A stretch of DNA of 64,000 nucleotides, taken from Candidatus Thiodiazotropha sp. (ex Epidulcina cf. delphinae). GTDB taxonomy: Bacteria; Pseudomonadota; Gammaproteobacteria; Chromatiales; Chromatiaceae. The stretch is taken from assembly GCA_025656455.1 (NCBI GenBank), contig JAHXHS010000018.1, positions 35,399 through 99,398 of the forward strand, read 5' to 3'. Within the stretch, counting starts at the first letter, position 1. Each line of letters begins with the position of its first letter. Below the pieces are notes generated by a model. The model was not told the origin of the DNA, did no database searches, and saw only the letters and a list, made by a program, of their open reading frames with translations. A program made the position numbers and the translations under genes. Positions 27,210 through 36,959 of this stretch are shown piece after piece.

Positions 27210-28504
27210 CGACGACTGATTTTCAGCCTGAGAAAGTGGGTCGCGCAGGAGATGCAGGGGTCATAGTTGCGAATCACCTGTTCGGCGCGCAGGCGGATCT
27301 CATCCTCCCCCCTGTCCAGCCCCATCTTTTCCAGGGAGAGACGTAGATCCTCTTCGATACGTCCCTGGTTCTGGCTGGTGGGCGGGACGATGCGCGCATA
27401 GCGGACAATGCCCTGGTCATCCACGTCGTAACGGTGCCAGAGGATACCGCGAGGCGCTTCGGTGCAGCCAAAGGCGTTACCCTCCACCGGCATCACCTCC
27501 TCACGGCAGGATTGGGGAACCTGGTAATGCTCCAACAACCTGATCGCCTCTAAGAGGGCGAAGTAGAGCTCCAGGGCGCGGGCGACGATGCTGTGAAACA
27601 TGTTGTGACTGGGAAAGTCGATGCCGCAACTGTCCATCGCTTTGCGCACCGGTTCGGGCAGCCGGTGAAAATTGAGATTCAAACGAGCCTGCGGACCGGT
27701 GAGATAGGGCCTCCCCTCCAACTCTGAATGGAAGGCGGTGGAATCTGGCGACTGAATCTCCTTGAAATGGCTTTCGTAATAGCAGATATCGGTATCCAGA
27801 CCCTGTCCCGAGACCAGGTTCCCCCGGCCGATGGCATACTCCTCGGGATCACTCAGGGCGACGCTGATGAACGACTGTTCGTCATCCGGAAAATCGAGTT
27901 TCGAGGTCCAGTCCACCAGGGCCTCCGCCTCTGGCAGGGCGGCTTGCAGGCGTTTCAGGATCGCCTCCACCGCTTCGAGTCCGGGAGCCTGGTAGAAGCC
28001 GCCGACACAGACCCCGACCGGATGCACGGAACGCCCGCCGAACAGGGCGATCAGATCGTTGCCCAGGGTCTGCAACCCAAGACCGCGCCGCACCGCGTCC
28101 GGATAGTCCGCCGCCATGGCGATGGCCGATTCAAAGCCGAGGAAATCGGGCGCCGCCAGCAGGTGGATGTGCAGGGCATGGCTCTGCAGCCATTCGCCGC
28201 AGTACATGACCCGCCGCATATCCCGCACCCAGGGAGTGGGGGTGAAGTCGGATAGCCGCTCGAAGGCCTGTACCGCGCTCATTTGGTAGGCGACCGGACA
28301 GATGCCGCAGATCCTGGCCACCATGTCGATCACCTGATCCCGTTCGTAGCCCTCGACAAACTTTTCGAACAGCCTTGGAGGCTCGAAGATATGCAGCTTG
28401 AGACGCTCGACGGCGCCATCCACCAGATCCAGCTCCAACGCCCCCTCGCCCTCCACCCGGGTGAGCACAGGCACCCGGATCTGGATCTCTTGCTTACTCA
28501 CCAT
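27206..28504 (-). CDS. hydA: Group 3b-type [NiFe] hydrogenase (sulfhydrogenase) large subunit, alpha
   Basis: HydA is the nickel-iron catalytic subunit of a cytoplasmic bidirectional hydrogenase that couples H2 to NAD(P). The start at 28504 has GGGAG upstream and gives 432 residues. The N-terminal nickel motif is RICGICPVAYQMSA; the C-terminal motif is DPCISCATHF. A nine-residue tail follows the last His and is presumably removed by the adjacent protease. The RICGICPVAYQ form, together with a four-gene BGDA operon, points to group 3b; some of these also reduce sulfur to H2S. Confidence 0.9.
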   Translation of the reverse strand: MVSKQEIQIRVPVLTRVEGEGALELDLVDGAVERLKLHIFEPPRLFEKFVEGYERDQVIDMVARICGICPVAYQMSAVQAFERLSDFTPTPWVRDMRRVMYCGEWLQSHALHIHLLAAPDFLGFESAIAMAADYPDAVRRGLGLQTLGNDLIALFGGRSVHPVGVCVGGFYQAPGLEAVEAILKRLQAALPEAEALVDWTSKLDFPDDEQSFISVALSDPEEYAIGRGNLVSGQGLDTDICYYESHFKEIQSPDSTAFHSELEGRPYLTGPQARLNLNFHRLPEPVRKAMDSCGIDFPSHNMFHSIVARALELYFALLEAIRLLEHYQVPQSCREEVMPVEGNAFGCTEAPRGILWHRYDVDDQGIVRYARIVPPTSQNQGRIEEDLRLSLEKMGLDRGEDEIRLRAEQVIRNYDPCISCATHFLRLKISRR

Positions 28505-29288
28505 GAGGCTCTCCCTGCAGTCGATCACCGGCTGCCTTGAAGGCCGTTGCGTTGCTGGCGATGAAGCGGAAACGCCTTATCGCCGCCTGACGGTCCAGGC
28601 CTAACGCCTCGAAACGGTGCGCCAGGGAGGCGTCATTGACCAGTTCGGCCGGTCCGTAACAACCATAACAGCCTCGCCCGTTGACGGGACAGAGCGCGCC
28701 GCAACCCGCCAGGGTGACCGGCCCCATACAGGGCTCGCCTCTGCTTACCAGGGTGCACACCACCCCATTGCGCTTGCACTCCATGCAGACCGGCTGGATC
28801 TCGACAGAGGGCTTCACACCCGACAGCAGATCCCGCAGGGCATGCAACACCTGAGCGGAATTGACCGGGCAGCCCTGCAGCTCCAGATCGACCTTGACGT
28901 AATCGGAAATGCCCTTGGATGTGGTCAGGGTATCGATCCGTTGCGGCTGGGGGTATATCGCCGACATCCAGGCATCGCGGTCGTTGAAGTTGGCCAATGC
29001 CTGCAATCCGCCGGCGGTGGCGCAGACGCCCATCGCAACCAAAAAACGGCTGTTCTCTCTCACCCGGCGAATACGATCCACATCCTCGGGGGTGGAAATG
29101 CTGCCTTCAACCAGTGAGATATCCACCTCGGCATCTGACTCACAGGGTCCCGCCTCCGCGAAATGGACGATTTCAACCAGATCGGGGAGTTGCAGGAGAG
29201 GCTCGCCCAGATTCAGCAACGCCAGCTGACAGCCATCGCAAGAGCTGAACTTATGTACCGCCAATTTAGGTTTTTGCCTGTTCATCAT
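28494..29288 (-). CDS. hydD: Sulfhydrogenase small subunit, delta
   Basis: HydD is the electron-transfer subunit that carries iron-sulfur clusters next to the NiFe site. The 264-residue product has SSCDGCQLALLN for the proximal cluster, GVCATAGGLQ, GCPVNSAQ and a Cys-rich C-terminal half (CMECKRNGVVC, CMGPVTLAGCGALCP and CYGCYGP). It has no Tat signal, so the enzyme is cytoplasmic, as for group 3. It overlaps the hydA start by 11 nt and follows hydG. Confidence 0.88.
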   Translation of the reverse strand: MMNRQKPKLAVHKFSSCDGCQLALLNLGEPLLQLPDLVEIVHFAEAGPCESDAEVDISLVEGSISTPEDVDRIRRVRENSRFLVAMGVCATAGGLQALANFNDRDAWMSAIYPQPQRIDTLTTSKGISDYVKVDLELQGCPVNSAQVLHALRDLLSGVKPSVEIQPVCMECKRNGVVCTLVSRGEPCMGPVTLAGCGALCPVNGRGCYGCYGPAELVNDASLAHRFEALGLDRQAAIRRFRFIASNATAFKAAGDRLQGEPHGE

Positions 29289-29338
29289 TCAGTCCCAGTC
29301 ATTACGACAAGACGCATGGATTCACTAAAACTCAATAC

Positions 29339-30178
29339 TCAGAACCCCTTGGCGCCCAGATAGTCGGCTAATTCCGAGTAACAGAAAATCGGACCGTCCC
29401 GACAAACATACTTCGGCCCGATCTGGCAGTGTCCGCACTGGCCGACCCCGCACTGCATGTTGCGCTCCATGCTGAACCAGATATCGTTGTCCGCCAGACC
29501 CAGGGAGCGTAGATTGGCGATCGCCGCCATCATCATCAATTCCGGCCCGCACAGCAGGGCGATGGTGCGGCCGACACGCAGATTGAGTTCCTTGATCAGT
29601 TCGGTCACCATGCCTTGTTGACCACGCCATTCCCGGGTCGCCACATCCGCGGCCAGCAGCACCTTGACCTCATGTTCGCGGGACCAGGTATCGTATTGCT
29701 CGCGCCAGATCAGGTCATTGGAATGCTTGACGCCCTGCAGGATGGTGATGTGGCCGAACCGATCCCGGCGATTCATCAGATAACGGATGACCGACACCAG
29801 GGGGGCGCATCCCAACCCACCGGTGACCAGCAGCACATCCCTGCCCTGAGCCTCGTCCAGCGGCCAACCCCGCCCAAAAGGTCCGCGGATGCCCACCCGG
29901 TCTCCCGGCTGAAGCCTGGACATCCCCTCGGACACCCTGCCCACCACACGAATGGTGTGATCGAAGAAATGGCTGTCCAGGGGATCGTTGACAATGGAGA
30001 TGGCGATTTCACCGATACCGAACAGGGTCACCATGTTGAACTGGCCCGGCAAAAAGTCGAAAGCCTGTTGCGCATCGCCGTCTTCGAATTGCATGCGCAA
30101 GGTAAAGATGGTCGGCGACTCCTGAGTCCGCTGATCGATCACCGCGGTGCGTGGAAGATAGAGATCAGACATCGACAC
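29339..30178 (-). CDS. hydG: Sulfhydrogenase gamma subunit, FAD/NAD(P)-binding oxidoreductase
   Basis: HydG is the diaphorase-like subunit that links the hydrogenase to NAD(P)H. The 279-residue product belongs to the ferredoxin-NADP reductase superfamily. An N-terminal FAD-binding barrel contains [12 protein letters not shown]. The NAD(P)-binding half contains [18 protein letters not shown]. The C-terminal [2Fe-2S] motif is [21 protein letters not shown]. It overlaps hydB by 14 nt. The name follows the archaeal sulfhydrogenase gamma subunit, not the unrelated [FeFe]-hydrogenase maturase HydG. Confidence 0.88.
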   Translation of the reverse strand: MSMSDLYLPRTAVIDQRTQESPTIFTLRMQFEDGDAQQAFDFLPGQFNMVTLFGIGEIAISIVNDPLDSHFFDHTIRVVGRVSEGMSRLQPGDRVGIRGPFGRGWPLDEAQGRDVLLVTGGLGCAPLVSVIRYLMNRRDRFGHITILQGVKHSNDLIWREQYDTWSREHEVKVLLAADVATREWRGQQGMVTELIKELNLRVGRTIALLCGPELMMMAAIANLRSLGLADNDIWFSMERNMQCGVGQCGHCQIGPKYVCRDGPIFCYSELADYLGAKGF

Positions 30179-31295
30179 TACCCTCCCGCAGAACCGCTGC
30201 CGCTTCCTGGGTCAAATCGATGCCGACCGGACACCAGCTGATACAGCGGCCACAACCGGTGCAACCGATACGCCCCTGCTGTTCCTGCCAACCCGCCAGC
30301 TTGTGGGTCAACCATTGCCGGTAACGCAGCAGGGTATTGTCGCGAACCAGGAGTCCCGCCATGTTGCTGTGGCCGGCACTGAAACAGGAGTCCCACCGGC
30401 GCACCATACGCGCATTGGCGCCGTCCAACGACATCTCGTGCCGGGTGTCGTAACAGAAACAGGTGGGACAGACCGCAGTGCAGTTGCCGCATGCCAGACA
30501 GCGATCCGCCACGTCCTGCCAATGGCTGTGCTCCAGCCTACGATAGAGCCGCCGCAACTCACTGGGCTGCGGCAGGCTGCGTTGCTGTTCCTGGGCGGCT
30601 TGGCTGCTCATCTGCAACATCGACTCGAGTTGCCGGTCATCGGCCGGTTGCAATGTCAGCCGGGCGGTGATCGCCTGACCCTTGTCGTTCCCCGGCCAGA
30701 GCAGAAAACCCTCATCCAATTCGCTGATGCCGATGTCGTACCCGCCGTCCAGCGCCGGGCCGTCACCGGTTGAGGCGCAGAAACAGGTCTCCGCGGAATG
30801 GGCGCAATCCACCCCGATCAGCAGCAGTTGCCCGCGTCGTTGTCGATAGTGAGGGTCGGGTGCATCGGCATTCAGGAAGTGTTTGTCCTGAATAGCCAGC
30901 GCCGCCAGATCGCAGGCCCTGACACCCACCAGGGCAATCGGCGCATGCTCAGGCAAGTGTGGTTGAAACTGCAACGGATCGCCCTGTTCAGACCAGAGTA
31001 TCTCCCCTGGCGAAAAACAGTGCGGTTTGATCCCCTGGGGACCGTGATTCCAATCGAACAACCTTTCGCCCTCGCCCTGGCGAAGACGATATTGTCCGGG
31101 TTGCTGTTCATTGATCAGACCTGGAGCGAGTTGTTCGACCGATGTCATCTCGGCGAACTGAATCGCGCCATCCCTCGCCACCGGACCAAGCATCCGGTAG
31201 CCGGTTTGAGTGACGGCGTCAAAGAGTTCCTGCAGCCGGTTACGCGCAAGAAACCCCGGCCGTCGACCGGCATTGATTGTTGTTTGTGAATTCAC
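30165..31295 (-). CDS. hydB: Sulfhydrogenase beta subunit, 4Fe-4S ferredoxin-like
   Basis: HydB is the iron-sulfur subunit that conducts electrons between the diaphorase and hydrogenase modules. Homologous sequence begins about NRLQELFDA. Two ferredoxin motifs are visible near the C-terminus: [16 protein letters not shown] and [16 protein letters not shown]. The start is uncertain. A GTG at 31295 has GGAG at a good distance and gives 376 residues; an ATG at 31322 directly abuts AGGAGG; the frame stays open to 31451. It is the first gene of the operon hydB-hydG-hydD-hydA-protease and is divergent from nifJ. Confidence 0.85.
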   Translation of the reverse strand: MNSQTTINAGRRPGFLARNRLQELFDAVTQTGYRMLGPVARDGAIQFAEMTSVEQLAPGLINEQQPGQYRLRQGEGERLFDWNHGPQGIKPHCFSPGEILWSEQGDPLQFQPHLPEHAPIALVGVRACDLAALAIQDKHFLNADAPDPHYRQRRGQLLLIGVDCAHSAETCFCASTGDGPALDGGYDIGISELDEGFLLWPGNDKGQAITARLTLQPADDRQLESMLQMSSQAAQEQQRSLPQPSELRRLYRRLEHSHWQDVADRCLACGNCTAVCPTCFCYDTRHEMSLDGANARMVRRWDSCFSAGHSNMAGLLVRDNTLLRYRQWLTHKLAGWQEQQGRIGCTGCGRCISWCPVGIDLTQEAAAVLREGSVDV

Positions 31296-31565
31296 GGCTT
31301 CTCCGCAGCGTGACTTGGTCATCCTCCTGATAGGGGGTAGAGTAAATGCCAAGCATCGGTTCGAGTCAAGTGGAATTCGCTTGCAATAGAATCTTCGTAA
31401 GTCTAGACCAACAACACCGGTCCCTTTTGCTGAGAGTCTAAATTGCTTCAAGGATAAAAAAACCTGACGATATATGACGTATAAAATAATCCGTCGACCC
31501 TCAGGGCAAGCATTCGGGAGTCGAAGATCTCTACATCAATAACCCATCCACCAGGAATAGAGGAT

Positions 31566-34500
31566 ATGTCCAACAAGATGGTCACCATCGACGGCAACGA
31601 AGCCGCCGCCCACATCGCCCACCTCACCAACGAAGTCATCGCCATCTACCCCATCACCCCTGCCTCGCCGATGGGTGAGTGGTCGGACGAATGGTCGGCC
31701 AAGGGCGTCAAGAACATCTGGGGCACGGTGCCCGATGTGATCGAGATGCAGAGCGAGGCCGGCGCCGCCGGCACGGTCCATGGCGCACTCCAGGCCGGAT
31801 CCCTCTCCACCTCTTTTACCGCTTCCCAGGGATTGCTGCTGATGATCCCCAACATGTTCAAGATCGCCGGTGAACTGACACCGACGGTACTACACGTTTC
31901 AGCCCGTTCGCTGGCGGTCCAGGCCCTCTCCATATTCGGCGACCACAGTGACGTCATGGCCTGCCGCACCACCGGCTATGCCATGCTCTGTTCCGCCAGT
32001 GTGCAAGAGGTCGCCGACTTTGCCCTCATCGCCCAGGCCGCTACCCTCGAAACACGCATTCCCTTCCTCCATTTCTTCGACGGCTTCAGAACTTCCCATG
32101 AAGTCAACAAGATCGACCTGCCCGACCGCGACACCATCAGATCCATGATCGATGAGAGGCTGGTGACCGCCCATCGGCAACGCGCCCTCTCCCCTGACCA
32201 CCCGGTCATTCGCGGCACGTCGCAGAATCCGGATGTCTACTTCCAGGGACGCGAGACGGTCAACCCCTTTTACGCGGAACTCCCGGGTAAGCTGCAGACG
32301 GTGATGAATCGTTTCGCTGAGCTCACCGGCCGGCGCTACGGCCTGTTCGAATACCTTGGCGCCAAACGGCCTGAACGACTGATCCTGTTGATGGGTTCGG
32401 GCATCGGCGCCGCCCAAGAGACGGTGGAGCATCTGCTCGGCGAGGGCGAAAGGATCGGCCTGGTCAAGGTGCGCCTGTTCCGCCCCTTCGCCGCCGAGAG
32501 CCTGTTGGCCGCTATCCCCGAGAGCGTCGAGAAGATCGCCGTACTCGACCGTACCAAAGAGCCGGGCGCCGATGGCGAACCACTCTACAAAGACGTGCTG
32601 GGGGCCTTTGCCCAAGCCTACAGCGAGGGACGCCGCAGCCGTCTGCCCCTTATCACAGGCGGGCGTTACGGCCTCTCTTCCAAGGAATTCACCCCCGGGA
32701 TGGTAAAGGGGATCTTCGATGAGTTGAAGCGGGAGCGACCCAAGCAACCGTTCACGGTCGGCATCATCGACGATGTCAGCCATACCAGTCTCGACTGGGA
32801 TGCGGGCTTCCGGCCTGCCGCCAGCCAGGGTGTAACCGCCTGCGTGTTCTACGGACTCGGCGCCGACGGCACCGTCTCGGCGAACAAGAACTCCATCAAG
32901 ATCATCGGCGAACAGACGGACAACCATGCCCAGGGTTACTTCCAATACGACTCGAAAAAATCGGGGGCGGTGACCGTCTCCCATCTTCGTTTCGGCCCGC
33001 AACCGATCGCTGCCACTTACCTGATCGACGACGACGAAGCCGGTTTCGTCGCCTGTCATCAACCGATCTTCCTCGATCGCTATGAGATGCTCGATAAGGC
33101 AGCGCCTGGGGGGGTGTTCCTGCTCAACACCTCCGCTGAACCAACCCAGGTCTGGCAGACCCTGCCGGGGCGGATGCAGCAACAGATGATTGAAAAAGGG
33201 CTGAGCTTCTACATCATCGACGCCTATGAGATAGCCGCGGAAACAGGGATGGGACGGCGCATCAACACCATCATGCAGACCTGCTTCTTCGCCATTTCCG
33301 GCCTGCTCGATCAGGCAAGGGCCATCGAACTGATCAAAGACGCCGTCAAGAAGAGCTATGGCAGAAAGGGCGTCCGACTGCTGGAGCGCAACTATGCCGC
33401 CATCGACACCGCGCTGGCCGGTCTGCATCAGGTCCCGGTGCCCAGGGAGGTCAGTCAGACGCTCCCGTCCAAGCCGCCCGTGCCGGTCGACGCACCGGCG
33501 TTTGTACAACAGGTCACCGCCCCCATCATAGCCGGTAAGGGCGACGCCATCCCCGTCAGTCTGATACCGGTCGACGGTACCTGGCCCCTGGGCACCACCG
33601 CCTATGAGAAACGCAATATCGCCCAGCAACTGCCGAAATGGGAAATGGATCTCTGCACCCACTGCGGCAAGTGCCCATTGGTCTGCCCCCATGCGGCCAT
33701 TCGCTCCAAGCTCTTCCCGGAACCCTTGACCAGGAACGCCCCGCAGAGCTTTCTGCATACCCAGGTCAAGGGCGGCAAGGATTTCGAACCCGGCACCCAG
33801 ATCAGTTACCAGGTAGCCCCCGACGACTGCACCGGTTGCGGGCTGTGTGTGGAGATCTGCCCCATTCGCGATAAGAAGAACCCACAGCGCAAGGCGCTGA
33901 ACATGGTGGAGGACGAAGCCTATCACGAACAGGAGCGGGCCAATTGGGCGTTCTTTATCGGCCTCCCGGAATACGATCGCACCCGCTTGAAGGAGACCAC
34001 CCTCAAGGGGGCGATGATCATGCAACCCCTGTTCGAGTTCTCCGGGGCCTGCGTCGGCTGTGGCGAAACCCCTTATGTCAAACTGGCGACCCAACTCTTC
34101 GGCGACCGGATGCTGATCGCCAACGCCACCGGTTGTTCCTCGATCTATGGCGGCAACCTGCCCACCACTCCCTACACCACCAACCCGCAAGGGCGCGGCC
34201 CGGCCTGGTCCAACTCCCTGTTCGAGGACAATGCCGAATTCGGCTTGGGTATGCGCATCGCCATCGACAAGCAGGCCGATCACGCCTCAGCGTTACTCGC
34301 TGCAATGCGGGAGCAGATCGGTGAAGCGCTGGCCGACGCATTACTCAACGCCGACCAGCACAGCGAAGCCGCCATCTTCGAGCAGCGCGAACGTATCGAG
34401 ACACTGAAGGAGAGATTACGCCAAATCGAAACACCCCAGGCCGGCAGTCTGCTCGCCGTCGCCGACAGCCTGGCGAAAAAGAGTGTCTGGCTGGTGGGCG

Positions 34501-35141
34501 GCGACGGCTGGGCCTATGACATCGGCTATGGCGGGGTGGATCATGTGCTCGCCTCAGGCCGCAACGTCAACATCCTGCTGCTCGATACCGAGACCTACTC
34601 CAACACCGGCGGCCAGACCTCCAAGGCCACCCCGTTGGGGGCAGTGGCCAAATTCTCAGCCGCCGGCAAGCCGACCGACAAAAAAGACATCGCACTGATG
34701 GCCATGGCCTATGGCAATGTGTATGTGGCCCAGGTGGCCTTTGGCGCCAAGGATGTGCATACCCTGCGTATTTTTCTGGAGGCCGAGTCCTACGACGGTC
34801 CCTCATTGATCATCTGCTACTCACCCTGTATCGCCCATGGCGTCGATCTGTCAAACAACATCCGCCAACAGGAGCTGGCGGTCGACTCGGGTCACTGGCC
34901 CCTGTTTCGCTACGACCCGCGCCGCAGCGAAAAGGGGGAGAACCCCCTGAAGATGGACTCCAAGGAGCCGTCGATACCCTACCGGGACTTCGCCGACAGC
35001 GAAACCCGCTTCAGCGTGCTGCAGCGAACCCACCCGGAGGCGTCGGAACACTTTCTGCGCCAGGCGCAGCGGCATATCAAGACCCGCTTTCAACTCTATG
35101 AGCAACTGGCGCAGTTGGCTGTTGGGGAAACTGAAGATTAA
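31566..35141 (+). CDS. nifJ: Pyruvate:ferredoxin (flavodoxin) oxidoreductase
   Basis: This enzyme oxidatively decarboxylates pyruvate to acetyl-CoA and reduces ferredoxin or flavodoxin; it can also run in reverse for CO2 fixation. The single-chain 1191-residue product has domain I (YPITPASPMGEWSDEW), the gamma domain, a two-cluster ferredoxin insert (CTHCGKCPLVCPH and CTGCGLCVEICP) and the C-terminal thiamine-binding domain with FSGACVGCGETPY, NATGCSSIYGG and GGDGWAYDIGYGG. All clusters look intact. It is divergent from the hydrogenase operon, so both could exchange reduced ferredoxin/NAD(P)H under anoxia. No clear FNR site was found between them. Confidence 0.95.
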   Translation: MSNKMVTIDGNEAAAHIAHLTNEVIAIYPITPASPMGEWSDEWSAKGVKNIWGTVPDVIEMQSEAGAAGTVHGALQAGSLSTSFTASQGLLLMIPNMFKIAGELTPTVLHVSARSLAVQALSIFGDHSDVMACRTTGYAMLCSASVQEVADFALIAQAATLETRIPFLHFFDGFRTSHEVNKIDLPDRDTIRSMIDERLVTAHRQRALSPDHPVIRGTSQNPDVYFQGRETVNPFYAELPGKLQTVMNRFAELTGRRYGLFEYLGAKRPERLILLMGSGIGAAQETVEHLLGEGERIGLVKVRLFRPFAAESLLAAIPESVEKIAVLDRTKEPGADGEPLYKDVLGAFAQAYSEGRRSRLPLITGGRYGLSSKEFTPGMVKGIFDELKRERPKQPFTVGIIDDVSHTSLDWDAGFRPAASQGVTACVFYGLGADGTVSANKNSIKIIGEQTDNHAQGYFQYDSKKSGAVTVSHLRFGPQPIAATYLIDDDEAGFVACHQPIFLDRYEMLDKAAPGGVFLLNTSAEPTQVWQTLPGRMQQQMIEKGLSFYIIDAYEIAAETGMGRRINTIMQTCFFAISGLLDQARAIELIKDAVKKSYGRKGVRLLERNYAAIDTALAGLHQVPVPREVSQTLPSKPPVPVDAPAFVQQVTAPIIAGKGDAIPVSLIPVDGTWPLGTTAYEKRNIAQQLPKWEMDLCTHCGKCPLVCPHAAIRSKLFPEPLTRNAPQSFLHTQVKGGKDFEPGTQISYQVAPDDCTGCGLCVEICPIRDKKNPQRKALNMVEDEAYHEQERANWAFFIGLPEYDRTRLKETTLKGAMIMQPLFEFSGACVGCGETPYVKLATQLFGDRMLIANATGCSSIYGGNLPTTPYTTNPQGRGPAWSNSLFEDNAEFGLGMRIAIDKQADHASALLAAMREQIGEALADALLNADQHSEAAIFEQRERIETLKERLRQIETPQAGSLLAVADSLAKKSVWLVGGDGWAYDIGYGGVDHVLASGRNVNILLLDTETYSNTGGQTSKATPLGAVAKFSAAGKPTDKKDIALMAMAYGNVYVAQVAFGAKDVHTLRIFLEAESYDGPSLIICYSPCIAHGVDLSNNIRQQELAVDSGHWPLFRYDPRRSEKGENPLKMDSKEPSIPYRDFADSETRFSVLQRTHPEASEHFLRQAQRHIKTRFQLYEQLAQLAVGETED

Positions 35142-35196
35142 TTTTGAATTTTGAGTGTTGAATTGAAGGTGTGCGCTTTGCGCACGGTTTATTTTA
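35142..35196 (+). terminator. AT-rich repeat plus hairpin after nifJ
   Basis: TTTTGAATTTTGAGTGTTGAATT is followed by a hairpin GTGCGC-TTT-GCGCAC and a T-rich stretch (GGTTTATTTT). This is the same repeat type as at 11843, here with a true hairpin, so it can act as an intrinsic terminator for nifJ. Confidence 0.6.
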
Positions 35197-35224
35197 ATGG
35201 CACTTACTTAAGATCAAAACCACC

Positions 35225-35342
35225 GTCATCCCGGCGAATGCCGGGATCCAGAATCACCAACAGGCGTCATTTCCCTGGATTCCATCCTTAGGTCCGTAAA
35301 CGGTGCATCCATGCACCACTTCTCCGGCATTCGCCGGAATGA
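35225..35342. repeat. GTCATYCCGGCGAATGCCGG REP-like element, gene-less form
   Basis: It starts GTCATCCCGGCGAATGCCGG and ends TCCGGCATTCGCCGGAATGAC, with CTGGATTCCATCCTTAGG inside. The right-hand 75 bp is almost identical to about 6168-6236, where the same element encloses a broken GIY-YIG gene. Confidence 0.7.
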
Positions 35343-35407
35343 CGCGGTTACTGGAATGACGAGTAAGATCCAGGCATATTCACCTTAAGTAAGCGCCATT
35401 CATCCTA

Positions 35408-35698
35408 GTGTGGTGTAACGTATAAACTGTACCAATCAGAGGCCCGTCAATGCCTCAAGACCAGGCGCAGCGCGCAGACAATGGCAGCGCCCTTGTTAAG
35501 CGCTGCAACGCAGGATTGAGGCATTGACGGGCCTCCCTTCGGGCGAGACGCTAAGCCGTCATCTGCGTTGTTGCGTTGCTTGGAAAGGGCGCGCCATTCC
35601 CGGCGCAACGCGCCTAGCACCCCAAGGGCACTTCCTTCGGGGCGCAGCTAACGGCTTAGCGTCTCGCTGATTGGTGCAGTTTATACGTTACACCACAC
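35408..35698. mobile_element. TA-flanked MITE (GTGTGGTGTAACG ends), copy 1
   Basis: The 291-bp element has terminal inverted repeats GTGTGGTGTAACGTATAAAC / complement and no coding frame. The flanks are TA. TA target duplication is typical of IS630/Tc1-mariner-type transposition, so a transposase of that group elsewhere in the genome is a reasonable guess. Inside are the near-palindromes GAGGCCCGTCAATGCCTCA / TGAGGCATTGACGGGCCTC. Confidence 0.75.
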
Positions 35699-35700
35699 TA

Positions 35701-35966
35701 GGGCCTGTTAACACTAATTTGATAGCCACTATTGTGCCTGAAAAAGCGCCAATCAAGGCGCGAGGAGCGTAGTTTGGTTGTTCCAAATAAGCGACGAGTA
35801 ACGCCGAGTGGCGCTTTTTCAGGCGCAACCCGAAGGGCCAAGGCCCTGTTTTCGCCCAGCGGCGTTATCAGTCGCTTATGTAGACCCAGCTACACGGCGC
35901 TCCTTCTGCCTTGCTGGACAAAAACAGGGTCTTGGCAGTGACTATCAAGTTAGTGTTAACAGGCCC
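35701..35966. mobile_element. 266-bp MITE related to the IS5-family element, copy 2
   Basis: This is the reverse-oriented counterpart of 19809-20074, with ends GGGCCTGTTAACACTAATTTG and complement. It is separated from the neighbouring MITE on each side by only the dinucleotide TA. It is therefore part of a three-element stack. Confidence 0.8.
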
Positions 35967-35968
35967 TA

Positions 35969-36232
35969 GTGTGGTGTAACGTATAAACTGTACCAATCAG
36001 AGGCCCGTCAATGCCTCAAGACCAGGCGCAGCGCGCAGGCAATGGCAGCGCCCTTGTCAAGCGCTGCAACGCAGGATTGAGGCATTGACGGGCCTCCCTT
36101 CGGGCGAGGCGCTAAGCCGTCATCTGCGTTGTTGCGTTGCTTGGAAAGGGCGCGCCATTCCCGGCGCAACGCGCCTAGCAGCTAACGGCTTAGCGTCTCG
36201 CTGATTGGTACAGTTTATACGTTACACCACAC
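35969..36232. mobile_element. TA-flanked MITE (GTGTGGTGTAACG ends), copy 2
   Basis: Same orientation and nearly the same sequence as 35408-35698, but 264 bp long. A 27-bp block near its right part (CACCCCAAGGGCACTTCC region of copy 1) is absent. Its left flank is the TA shared with the 266-bp MITE. Its right flank is TA followed by GGTGACATCA. Confidence 0.75.
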
Positions 36233-36372
36233 TAGGTGACATCACCCCTAAGTCAGGCAGCCGCTCCCCGCGAAGACCATCCAAAATAATCTGTGCATAT
36301 GGCGCTACGCGTTTGACAGTACAAATCGATAGGTCTACAGTAATACTATTGATCTATCGATGAGGATAAAGT

Positions 36373-36579
36373 ATGACGACTGTTACAGTTTCCCCTAAAT
36401 ATCAAGTAGTTATACCAAAAGAAGTGAGGGATTCAATGGGGATAGTTTCAGGGCAAAAAATACAAATGCTGACTTATCGCAACCGTATAGAATTGATTCC
36501 TATCAAACCGATGAAAAAAATGAAGGGTTTCTTAAAAGGGATTGATACGGAAGTGAAGCGAGATATGGATCGCATATGA
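36373..36579 (+). CDS. AbrB/MazE-type antitoxin (VapB-like)
   Basis: The 68-residue DNA-binding antitoxin has a SpoVT/AbrB swapped-hairpin domain, TVTVSPKYQVVIPKEVRDSMGI, at residues 3-24. The C-terminal tail (about 45-68, rich in Lys and Met) should wrap the toxin. The stop overlaps the start of the PIN toxin gene by 4 nt (ATGA), a classical toxin-antitoxin arrangement that is normally autoregulated from the upstream promoter. The base composition is lower in GC than in neighbouring genes, suggesting recent arrival with the adjacent mobile DNA. Confidence 0.9.
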   Translation: MTTVTVSPKYQVVIPKEVRDSMGIVSGQKIQMLTYRNRIELIPIKPMKKMKGFLKGIDTEVKRDMDRI

Positions 36580-36959
36580 ATGTTGTAGATTCGTCGGCCT
36601 GGTTGTCCTATTTTGCAGGTGATGCCAATGCAGAACTATTTTCACGCCCTATCGAGAATATTGACAAATTAATTGTTCCAAGCATCATCATTACTGAAGT
36701 ATTTAAATGCATTTTACGCCAGCGTGGCGAAGATATGGCATTGGAAGGTATTGCCCATATGGAACAAGGGCGGGTTATACCATTAGATAGTTCATTAGCT
36801 ATCGATGCAGCCCAGTGTGGCGTTGATTATAAATTGCCGTTAACAGACAGCATTATTTATGCAACTGCGCAAAAATTTGATGCTTTGATCTGGACGCAGG
36901 ATACGGATTTTGAATCATTGGAAGGCGTTAAATATTATTCAAAGAGCGAAAGTGCATAA
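36576..36959 (+). CDS. PIN-domain ribonuclease toxin (VapC-like)
   Basis: The 127-residue toxin cleaves RNA, commonly tRNA or rRNA in this family. PIN-domain acidic residues are visible: the first Asp in VVDSSAWLSYF, a Glu in IITEVFKC, an Asp in LPLTDSIIYATA and an Asp in WTQDTDFE. All four catalytic positions appear present. Translation is coupled to the antitoxin by a 4-nt overlap. A palindromic element starts at the base right after the stop codon (36960). Confidence 0.9.
   Translation: MNVVDSSAWLSYFAGDANAELFSRPIENIDKLIVPSIIITEVFKCILRQRGEDMALEGIAHMEQGRVIPLDSSLAIDAAQCGVDYKLPLTDSIIYATAQKFDALIWTQDTDFESLEGVKYYSKSESA

Noticed and set aside
27206..28504. Tyr instead of His in the nickel motif RICGICPVAYQ as a defect
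   Set aside because: This form is, to my knowledge, normal for group 3b large subunits, and the C-terminal DPCISCATH motif is intact.
31899..34283. 794-codon open frame on the reverse strand opposite nifJ
   Set aside because: Purely antisense to a well-conserved enzyme gene. The product has no recognisable domain, and the open frame follows from the GC-rich codon pattern of nifJ.
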